Position numbers and translations under genes: made by a program. The notes under the pieces are model-generated. The model saw nothing but the letters and a program-made list of their open reading frames with translations, was not told where the DNA came from and ran no database searches. From contig CM075771.1 in NCBI GenBank assembly GCA_037974665.1, positions 2,727,994 through 2,791,993 of the forward strand: 64,000 nt of DNA, in the 5' to 3' direction. Positions 49,995 to 58,200 of this stretch are shown one piece after another (position 1 is the first letter of the stretch; every line of letters starts with the position of its first letter). This DNA comes from Ehretia macrophylla. Its lineage: Eukaryota; Streptophyta; Magnoliopsida; Boraginales; Ehretiaceae.

Positions 49995-50111
49995 GCGTGC
50001 AACACGAGGACTTCCCCGGGGTCACCCATCCTAGTACTACTCTCGCCCAAGTACGCTTAACTTCAGAGTTCTGATGGGATCCGGTGCATTAGTGCTGGTA
50101 TGATCGTACCC
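49995..50111 (-). rRNA. 5S rRNA: 5S rRNA copy 25
   Basis: 117 bp, carrying the private variants of copy 20 (gcgtgc, shortened box C, cttcagag, gatcgtaccc) plus one change in box A. Type A flanks. Confidence 0.92.
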
Positions 50112-50670
50112 GTCATGTTGAGGGCACAATTCCTTTATGTGTTAACGGTTCACAGTCCCAGCCTAGAGAGATGGCCAATTCAAAAGGGCCAATGGGATTA
50201 ACGATATCCCATCTGCTTCAACAACACAGCATCCTAGCAAGACGTGATATCCACGCATTGTAGGGCACCCTAATGTCCCGCGAGTAAGGTTGTCGTCCCT
50301 TTAACAACTCACGACGTACGATCCGGGATGAAAAAACAGAGCAAAAGAAGAAAAGTGGACTGAAACTGAAGAAAACGTTCGATTTTGGACTCCAAAAATA
50401 GGCACAACGAGCAAGCTCGCTGGCCCCATCGTAAAGCTCTCATACAGCTTTGCAACGGTATGCTGTGCGCCACGTAACTTCTTACGGATTAAAAGTTATG
50501 GGCACCGGAGCGACGGAGACCTGGTCACAAGCCCTACGCCCTCGTTTCGCTGGCCCAGCCTCTACGTCAAGTGAAGTTGTCATGCCCAATGTTCCGTGGG
50601 ATTCGGTAATAGAAATTTGGTGGTTAAAGTATCTTGGCAACCTTAACCAGGGCAAAAAAAATTGAAAAGG

Positions 50671-50788
50671 GGGTGCAACACGAGGACTTCCTACGGCGTC
50701 CCCCACCCTAGTCCTACTCTCGCCCAAGCACGCTTAACTTTGGAGTTCTAATTGGATCCGGTGCATTAGTGCTAGTATGATCACACCC
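50671..50788 (-). rRNA. 5S rRNA: 5S rRNA copy 26, decayed
   Basis: Full length with about eleven differences, concentrated in box C and the segment beside it (ctacggcgtcccccaccc on the plus strand). 3' flank type B, 5' flank type A. Confidence 0.9.
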
Positions 50789-51001
50789 GTCATGTTGAGG
50801 GCACAACTCCTTTATGTGTTAACGGTTCACAGTCCCAACCTAGAGAGATGGTCAATTCAAAAGGCCGAATGGGCTTAACTATAACCCATCTACTTCAATA
50901 ACGCAACATCCTAGCAAGACATGATATCGACGCGTTGTAGGGCCCCCTAATGTCTCGCGAGTAAGGTTGTCATTCTTTTAACAGCTCATGACGTACGATC
51001 C

Positions 51002-51180
51002 GGGATGAAAAATAGAGTAAAAGAAGAAAAGTGGCTTGAAATTGATGAAAACGTTCGATTTTGGGCTCCAAAAAGGGAATAGTGAGCAAGCTCGCTTCCC
51101 CATTCGAAGAGCTATCGGAGAGCTTTCCAACGGTACACTGTGCGCCGCGTAACTCCTTACGGCTCAAAAGTTATGGGCAC
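51002..51180. repeat. Duplicated spacer tract, first copy
   Basis: Almost identical to 52351-52529 (offset 1349 bp, two units), sharing private variants such as gagtaaaag, cttgaaattg, agggaatagtgagc and ggtacactgtgc that other units lack. Marks a recent two-unit duplication or conversion. Confidence 0.85.
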
Positions 51181-51345
51181 CGGAGCGATGGAGAGCTGGT
51201 CACAAGCCCTCCGCCCTCAGTTTGCGGGCCCAACCTCTATGTCAAGCGAAGTTGTCTTGCCCAATGTTCCGTGGGATTCGGTAATAGAAATTTGGTGGAT
51301 AAAGTATCTTGGCAACCTTAACCAGGGCAAAACAAATTGAAAAGG

Positions 51346-51463
51346 GGGTGCAACACGAGGACTTCCTAGGGGGTCACCCATCCTAGTACTACTCTCGCCC
51401 AAGCACGCTTAACTTCGTAGTTCTGATGGGATCCGGTGCATTAGTGCTGGTATGATCGCACCC
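51346..51463 (-). rRNA. 5S rRNA: 5S rRNA copy 27, best preserved
   Basis: Only two differences from the array consensus (cctagg beside box C, and cgtag next to box A on the plus strand). Upstream and terminator signals are present. It is the most plausible functional copy in the window. Type B flanks. Confidence 0.96.
51365..51415 (-). promoter_or_regulatory. Internal control region of 5S copy 27 (representative)
   Basis: Box A (AAGTTAAGCGTGCTTGGG read on the minus strand, though the base pair just 5' of it is changed) lies at 51398-51415 and box C (TGGGTGACCCCCTAGG) at 51365-51380. TFIIIA binds this region in 5S genes. Confidence 0.85.
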
Positions 51464-51493
51464 GTCATGTTGAGGGCACAATTCCTTTATTTG
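51464..51493 (-). promoter_or_regulatory. Upstream promoter elements of 5S copy 27 (representative)
   Basis: Counting back from the gene start: C at -1, GC at -14/-13, and a TATA-like AAATAAA at -29 to -23. Plant 5S genes are known to use a TATA-like box near -28, GC near -12 and C at -1. Type A spacers read ACACATAAAGG at the same place, a weaker TATA-like match. Confidence 0.75.
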
Positions 51494-52020
51494 TTAACGG
51501 TTCACAGTCCCATACTAGAGAGATGGCCCATTCAAAAGGCCCAATGGGCTTAACGACAACCCATCCCCTTCAACAACGCAGCACCCTCGCAAGACGTGAC
51601 ATCGACGCGTTGTAGGTCCCTCTAATGTCCCGCGAGTAAGGTTGTCGTCCTTTTAGCAGCTCACGACGTACGATCCGGGATGAAAAAACATAGCAAAAGA
51701 AGAAAAGTGTCTTGAAACTGATGGAAACGTTCGATTTTGGGTTCCAAAAAGGGAATAGCAAGCAAGATGGCTGCCCCCGTTGTAGAGCTCTCAGAGAGCT
51801 TTGCAACGTTATGTTGTGCGCTGCGTAACTCCTTACGGATCAAAAGTTATGGGTACCGGAGCGAAGGAGACCTGGTCACAAGCCCTACGCCCTCGGTTTG
51901 CGGGCCCAGCCTCAACGTAAAGCGAAGTGGTCTTGCCCAATGTTCTTTGGGATTCGGTAATAGAAATTTGGTGGATAAAGTATCTTGGCAACCTTAACCA
52001 GGGAAAAAAATTTGAAAAGG

Positions 52021-52137
52021 GGGTGCAACACTAGGACTTCCTAGGGGGTCACCCATCTAGTACTACTCTCGCTCAAATACGCTTAACTTCGGAGTTCTAA
52101 TGGGATCCGGTGCATTAGTGCTGGTATGATCGCACCC
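52021..52137 (-). rRNA. 5S rRNA: 5S rRNA copy 28
   Basis: 117 bp with about six differences, sharing the one-base loss and ctcgctcaa with copy 24. Type B flanks, so copies 27 and 28 are both B. Confidence 0.92.
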
Positions 52138-52350
52138 ATCATGTTGAGGGCACAATTCCTTTATTTGTTAACGGTTCATAGTCCCATCCTAGAGAGCTAG
52201 CCCATTCAAAAGGCCCAATGGGCTTAACAATAACCCGTCTTTTTCAACAACGCAGCATCCTAGCAATACGTGATATCGACGCATTGTACGGCCCCCTAAT
52301 GTCCCGCGAGTGAGGTTGTCGTCCTTTTAACAGCTCACGATGTACGATCC

Positions 52351-52529
52351 GGGATGAAAAACAGAGTAAAAGAAGAAAAGTGGCTTGAAATTGATGAAAA
52401 CGTTCGATTTTGGGCTCCAAAAAGGGAATAGTGAGCAAGCTCGCTTCTCCTTTCGAAGAGCTATCGGAGAGCTTTCCAACGGTACACTGTGCGCCGCGTA
52501 ACTCCTTACGGCTCAAAAGTTATGGGCAC
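52351..52529. repeat. Duplicated spacer tract, second copy
   Basis: Partner of 51002-51180; only a handful of differences over 179 bp. Confidence 0.85.
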
Positions 52530-52692
52530 CGGAGCGACGGAGACCTGGTTACAAGCCCTACGCCCTCAGTTTGCAGGCCCAACCTTCACGTGAAGCGAAG
52601 TTTTCTTGCCCAAGGTGCCATGGGATTCGATAATAGAAATGTGGTGGATAAAGTATCTTGGCAACCCAAACCGGAGCAAAAAAAATTGAAAA

Positions 52693-52706
52693 GGGGGGGG
52701 GGGGGG
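52693..52706. repeat. G14 homopolymer at the 3' end of copy 29
   Basis: The usual five or six G at the 3' end of the gene have become fourteen and the T of gggtgc is gone. This may be real slippage or a sequencing artefact. Confidence 0.8.
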
Positions 52707-52818
52707 CAACACGAGGACTTCTCAGGGGTCACCCATCCTAGTTCTACTCTCGCCCAAGCAAGCTTAACTTCGGAGTTCTAATGGGATCCGGTGCATTAGT
52801 GCTGGTATGATCGCACCC
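52703..52818 (-). rRNA. 5S rRNA: 5S rRNA copy 29
   Basis: About 116 bp; the 3' end merges with the G14 run and box C is one base short. About six differences. 3' flank type A, 5' flank type B. Confidence 0.9.
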
Positions 52819-53376
52819 GTCATGTTGAGGGCACAATTCCTTTATTTGTTAACGGTTCACAGTCCCAGCCTAGAGAGATGGCCCATTCAAAAGGCCCAAT
52901 GGGCTTAACGACAACCCATCCGCTTCAACAAATCAGCATCCTCACAAGACTTGATATCGACGTGTTGTAGGGCCCCTTAATGTCCCGCGAGTAAGGTTGT
53001 CGTCCTTTTAACAACTCACGACGTACGATCCGGGATGAAAAAACAGAGCAAAAGAAGAAAAATAGCCTGAAACTGATGAAAACGTTCGATTTAGGGCTCA
53101 AAAAATGGGTAAAGCGAGCAAGCTAGCAACCCCCATCGTTGAGCTCTCAAAGAGCTTTGCAACGGTATGCTGTGCGCCGCGTAACTCCTTACGGATCAAA
53201 AGTTATAGGCACCGGAGCGACGGAAACCTAGTCACAAACCCTACGCCCTCAGTTTGCGGGACCAACCTCCACGTGAAGCGAAGTTGTCTTGCCAATGATC
53301 CGTGGGATTCGGTAAAAGAAATTTGGTGGATAAAGTATCTTGGAAACCCTAACCAGGGCAAAAAAAATTGAAAAGG

Positions 53377-53493
53377 GGGTGCAACACGAGGACTTCCCAG
53401 GGGTCACGCATCCTAGTACTACTCTCGTCTCAGCACGCTTAAGTTCGGAGTTCTGATGGGATCCGGTGCATTAGTGCTGGTATGATCGCACCC
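53377..53493 (-). rRNA. 5S rRNA: 5S rRNA copy 30
   Basis: 117 bp, one base short in box C, with changes in box A (ctcgtctcagc on the plus strand). About six differences. 3' flank type B, 5' flank type A. Confidence 0.92.
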
Positions 53494-54052
53494 GTCATGT
53501 TGAGGGTACAATTCCTTTATGTGTTAACGGTTCACAGTCCCAGCCTAGAGAGATGGCCAATTCAAAAGGCCCAATAGGCTTAACGATAACCCATCTGCTT
53601 CAACAACGCAGCATCCTAGCAAGACGTGATATCGACGAGTTGTAGGGCCCCTTAATATCCTGCGAGTAAGGTTGTCGTCATTTTAACTGCTCACTATGTA
53701 CGATCTGAGATGAAAAAACAGAGCAATAGAAGAAAAGTGGCCCGAAACTGATGAAAACGTTCAATTTTGGGCTCCAAAATCGGGCACAGTGAGCAAGCTG
53801 GCTGCCTCCGTTGTAGAGCTCTCGGAGAGCTTTGCAACGGTATGCTGTGCGCTGCGAAACTCCTTACGGATTAAAAGTTATGGGTAACGGAGCGACGAAA
53901 ACCTAGTCGCAAGCCCTACGCCCTCGGTTTGTGGGCCCGGCCGCCACGTGAAGTGAAGTTGTCTTGCCCAATGATCCGTGGGATTCGGTAATAGAAATTT
54001 TGTGGATAAAGTGTCTTGGCAACCCTAACCAGGGCAAAAAAAATTGAAAAGG

Positions 54053-54170
54053 GGGTGCAACACGAGGACTTCCCACGGAGTCACCCATCCTAATACTACT
54101 CTCGCCCAACCACGCCTAACTTCGGAGTTCTGATGGGATCCTGTGCATTAAAGCTGGAATGATTGCACCC
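54053..54170 (-). rRNA. 5S rRNA: 5S rRNA copy 31, decayed
   Basis: Full length with about ten differences in both control boxes and near the start. Type B flanks. Confidence 0.9.
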
Positions 54171-54730
54171 GTCATGTTGAGGGCACAATTCTTTTATTTT
54201 TTAACGGTTCACAGTCCCAGCCTAGAGAGATGGACCATTCAAAAGGCACAATGGGCTTAACGACAACCCATCCACTTCAGCATCGCAGCATCCTCGCAAG
54301 ACGTGATATCGACGTGTTGTAGGGCCCTCTAATGTCCCTCGAGTAAGGTTGTCGTCCTTTTAACAGCTCACGACGTACGATCCGTGACGGAAAAATAGAG
54401 CAAAAGAAGAAAAGTGGCCTTAAACTGATGAGAACGTTTGATTTTGGGCTCCAAAAACGGGCACAACAAGCAAGCTCGTGGCCTCCTTCATAGATCTATC
54501 GGAGAGCTTTGGAACGGTATGCTGTGCGCCGCGTAGCTCCTTACGGATCAAAAGTTATGGGCACCGGAGCGACGGAGACCTGGTCACAAGCCCTACACCC
54601 TCGGTTTGTGGGCCCAGCCTCCACGTGAAGTGAAGTTGTCTTGCCCAAGGTGCCGTGGGATTCGATAATAGAAATGTGGTGGATAAAGTATCTTGGCAAC
54701 CCAAACCGGAGCAAAAAAAATTGAAAAGGG

Positions 54731-54848
54731 GGGTGCAACACGAGGACTTCCCAGGAGGTCACCCATCCTAGTACTACTCTCGCCCAAGCACGCTTAACTT
54801 CAGAGTTCTGATGGGATCCGGTGCATTAGTGCTGGTACAATCGCACCC
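54731..54848 (-). rRNA. 5S rRNA: 5S rRNA copy 32
   Basis: About four differences. It is the only copy with the general plant form of box C (GACCTCCTGGG) instead of the local GACCCCCTGGG. A two-base change near the start (gtacaatcg on the plus strand). Type A flanks. Confidence 0.94.
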
Positions 54849-55407
54849 GTCGTATTGAGGGCACAATTGCTTTATGTGTTAACGGTTCACAGTCCAAGCT
54901 TAGAGTGATGGCCAATTCAAAAGGCCCAATGGGCTTAACAATAACCCATCTGCTTCAACAACAGAGCATCCTGGCAAGACGTGATATCGATGCGTTGTAG
55001 GGCCCCCTAATGTCCTACGAGTAAGGTTGTCGTCCTTTTAACAGCTCACGACTTACTATCCGAGACGAAAAAATAGAGCAAAAGAAGAAAAGTGGCCTGA
55101 AACCGATGAAAATATTCAATTTTGGGCTCCAAAAATGGGCATAGCGAGCAAGCTAGCTACCCTCATCGTAGAGCTCTCAGAGAGCTTTGCAATGATGTGC
55201 TGTGCGCTGCGTAACTCCTTACGGATCAAAAGTTATGGGCACCAGAGCGACGGAGACCTGGTCACAAGCCCTATGCCCTCGGTTTGCGGGCCCAGCCTCT
55301 ACGTGAGGCAAAGTTGTCTTGCCCAATGTTCCATGGGATTTAGTAATAGAAATTTTGTGGATAAAGTATCTTGGCAACCCTAACCAGGGCAAAAAAAATT
55401 GAAAAGG

Positions 55408-55525
55408 GCGTACAGCACTACGACTTCCAAGGGGGTCACCCATCCTACCACTACTCTCGCCCAAGCAAGCCTAACTTCGGAGTTCTGATGGAATCCGATG
55501 CATTAGTGCTGGTATGATCGCACCC
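55408..55525 (-). rRNA. 5S rRNA: 5S rRNA copy 33, decayed
   Basis: Full length but about twelve differences, including several at the 3' end (gcgtacagcactacg). Probably inactive. Type B flanks. Confidence 0.9.
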
Positions 55526-56083
55526 GTCATGTTAAGGGCACAATTCCTTTATTTGTTAACGGTTCACAGTCCCAGCCTAGAGAGATGGCCCATTCAAAAG
55601 GCCCAATGGGCTTAACGATAACCCATTCGCTTCAACAAGCAGCATCCTCGCAAGACGTGATATCGACGCATTGTAGGGCCCTCTAATGTCTCGCGAGTAA
55701 GGTTGTCGTCCTTTTAACAGCTCACGACGTACGATCCGAGACGAAAAATCATAGCAAAAGAAGAAAAGTAGCCTGAAACTGATGAAAACGTTCAATTTTG
55801 GGCTCCAAAAAGGGCACAGCGAGCAAGCTGGCTGCCCCCGTCATAGAGCTCTCAGAGAGCTTTGCAATGGTATGCTGTGCACCGCGTAACTCCTTACGGA
55901 TCAAAAGTTATGGGCACCGTAGCGACGGAGACCTCGTCACAAGCCTTACGCCCTCAGTTTGCGGCCCCAGCCTCCACGTGAAGCGAAGTTGTCTTGCCCA
56001 AGATGCCGTGGGATTCGGTAATAGAAATGTGCTGGATAAAATATGTTGGCAAACCAAACCGGAGCTAAAAAAATTGAAAAGGG

Positions 56084-56201
56084 GGGTGCAACACAAGGAC
56101 TTCTCTAGGGGTCACCCATCCTAGTACTACTCTCGCCCAAGCACGCTTAACTTCGGAGTTCTGATGCGATCCGGTGCATTAATGCTGGTATGATCTCACC
56201 C
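56084..56201 (-). rRNA. 5S rRNA: 5S rRNA copy 34
   Basis: Full length, about seven differences, mostly in box C (ttctctagggg). It shares the 3' flank variant gagctaaaaaaattg and atatgttggc-type changes with copy 37. 3' flank type A, 5' flank type B. Confidence 0.92.
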
Positions 56202-56758
56202 ATCATGTTGAGGGCACAATTCCTTTATTTGTTAACGGTTCACAGTCTCAACCTAGAGAGATGGCCCATTCAAAAGGGCCAATGGGCTTAACGACAACCC
56301 ATCTGTTTCAACAACGCAGCATCCTCGCAAGACGTGATATCGACGCATTGTAGGGCCCTCTAATGTCCCACGAGTAAGGTTGTCGTCCTTTAAACAGCTC
56401 ATCACGTACGATCTGGGACGGAAAAATAGAGCAAAAGAAGAAAAGTGGCCTGAAACTGATGAAAACATTTGATTTTGAGCTCCAAAAAGGGCACAGCGAG
56501 CATGCTCGCTGTTCCCTTCGTAGAGCTGTCGGAGAGCTTTGCAACGGTATGCTGTGCGCCGCGTAACTCCTTACGGATCAAAAGTTATGAGCACCAGAGT
56601 GACAGAGACCTGGTCACAAGCCCTACCCCTCGGTTTGCGGGCCCAGCCACTACGTGAAGTGAAGTTGTCTTGCCCAATGTTCCGTGGGATTCGATAATTG
56701 AAATTTGGTGGATAAAGTATCTTGGCAACCCTAACCAGGGCAAAAAAAATTGAAAAGG

Positions 56759-56875
56759 GGGTGCAACACGAGGACTTCCCAAGGGTCACCCATCCTAGTA
56801 CTACTCTTGTCCAACCACGCTTAACTCCGTAGTTCTGATGGGATCCGGTGCATTAGTTCTAGTATGATAGCCCCC
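56759..56875 (-). rRNA. 5S rRNA: 5S rRNA copy 35
   Basis: 117 bp. It shares the shortened cccaagggtc and cttgtccaaccacg with copy 36 next door, and has further changes near the start (gatagccccc). 3' flank type B, 5' flank type A. Confidence 0.91.
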
Positions 56876-57434
56876 GTCATGTTGGGGGTACATTACCTTT
56901 ATGTGTTAACGGTTCACAATCCTAGCCTAGAGATATGGCCAATTCAAAAGGCCCAATGGGCTTAACGATAACCCATCTGCTTCAACAACGCAGCATCCTA
57001 GCAAGACGTGATATCGACGCGTTGCAGGGCCCCCTAATGTCCAGCGAGTAAGGTTGTCGTCCTTTTAACAGCTCACGACGTACGATCCGGGACGAAAAAA
57101 CAGAGCAAAAGAAGAAAAGTGGCCTGAAACTGATGAAAATGTTCGATTTTGGGCTCCAAAAACAGGCACAGCGAGCAAGCTGGCTGCCCCCGTCGTAGAG
57201 CTCTCGGAGAGCTTTGCAACGGTATGCTGTGCGCCGCGTAACTCCTTACGGATCAAAAGTTATGGGCACCGGAGCGAAGAAGACCTGGTCACAAGCCCTA
57301 CGCCCTCGGTTTGCGAGTCCAGCCTCTACGTGAAGCGAAGTTGTCTTGCCCAATGTTCCTTGGGATTCGGTAATAGAAATTTGGTGATAAAGTGTCTTGG
57401 AAACCCTAACCAGGGCAAAAAAAAGTTGAAAAGG

Positions 57435-57551
57435 GGGTGCAACACAAGGACTTCCCAAGGGTCACCCATCCTAGTACTACTCTTGTCCAACCACGCTTAA
57501 CTTCGGAGTTCTGATGGGATCCGGTGCATTAGTGCTGGTATGATCGTACAC
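57435..57551 (-). rRNA. 5S rRNA: 5S rRNA copy 36
   Basis: 117 bp, a sister of copy 35 (same shortened box C and cttgtccaaccacg in box A), pointing to a one-unit duplication. 3' flank type B, 5' flank type A. Confidence 0.92.
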
Positions 57552-58111
57552 GTCATGTTGAGGGCACAATTCCTTTATGTGTTAACGGTTCACAGTCCCA
57601 GCCTAGAGAGATAGCCAATTCAAAAGGCCCTATAGGCTTAACGATAACCCATCTGCTTCAACAACGCAGCATCCTAGCAAGACATGATATCGATGCGTTG
57701 TAGGGCCCCCTAATATCCCGCGAGTAAGGTTTTCGTCCTTTTAACAGCTCACGACGTACGATCCGAGACGAAAAAACAGAGCAAAAGAAGAAAAGTGGCC
57801 CGAAACTGATGAAAACGTTCGATTTTGGGCTCCAAAATTGGGCATAGCGAGCAAGCTGGCTACCTCGGTCGTAGAGCTCTCGGAGAGCTTTGCAATGGTA
57901 TGCTGTGCGCCGCGTAACTCCTTACAGATCAAAAGTTATGGTCACCGGAGCGACAGAAACCTAGTCACAAGCCCTACGCCCTCGGTTTGCCGGCCCAGCC
58001 TCCACGTGAAGCGAAGTTGTCTTGCCCAAGGTGCCATGGGATTCGTTAATAGAAATGTGTTGGATAAAGTATGTTGGCAACCCAAACCGGAGCTAAAAAA
58101 ATTGAAAAGGG

Positions 58112-58200
58112 GGGTGCAACACCAGAACTTTCCAGGGGGTCAGCCATCCTAGTACTACTCTCGCAGTACTAGGCCCAAGCACGCTTAACTTCGGAGTTCT
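58112..58200 (-). pseudogene. 5S rRNA: 5S rRNA copy 37, split by an LTR element
   Basis: The 3' part of the gene, from about position 40 onward, ends at 58200 where the 58201 LTR begins. The 5' part must lie beyond the element, outside the window. An extra 9-10 bp (agtactagg, 58165-58173) sits inside box A and is the inverted copy of cctagtact at 58148-58156. 3' flank type A. Confidence 0.92.

Larger units (their letters stand above)
45454..58200 (-). repeat. 5S rDNA tandem array, block 5 (copies 19-37)
   Basis: Nineteen copies in 12.7 kb, spacing 674-682 bp except 613 bp between copies 22 and 23, where about 64 bp of spacer is missing near 48200. 3'-side/5'-side spacer types: B/B, A/A, B/B, A/A, B/A, B/B, A/A, B/A, B/B, B/B, A/B, B/A, B/B, A/A, B/B, A/B, B/A, B/A, A. 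Regular alternation up to copy 22, then many recombinant units. The block ends inside copy 37, where the 58201 element is inserted. Confidence 0.95.

Noticed and set aside
49709-50074. Recurring plus-strand open frames in the spacers (MGSKKGTASKLAAPVVELSE..., up to about 120 codons) and minus-strand ones (MIRKELRGAQHTVAKLS..., MGESSTRMGDPLGS...)
   Set aside because: They recur only because the spacer repeats, run into the 5S gene on either strand, are broken in many units by ordinary changes, and exist in several frames at once. No sign of coding constraint.
1-58200. Tandem Cassandra-type TRIMs (which carry 5S sequence in their LTRs) instead of true 5S rDNA
   Set aside because: The spacers contain no tRNA-iMet primer site or polypurine tract beside the 5S part, the genes keep -1 C, TATA-like and terminator signals, and the period and orientation are uniform as in rDNA.
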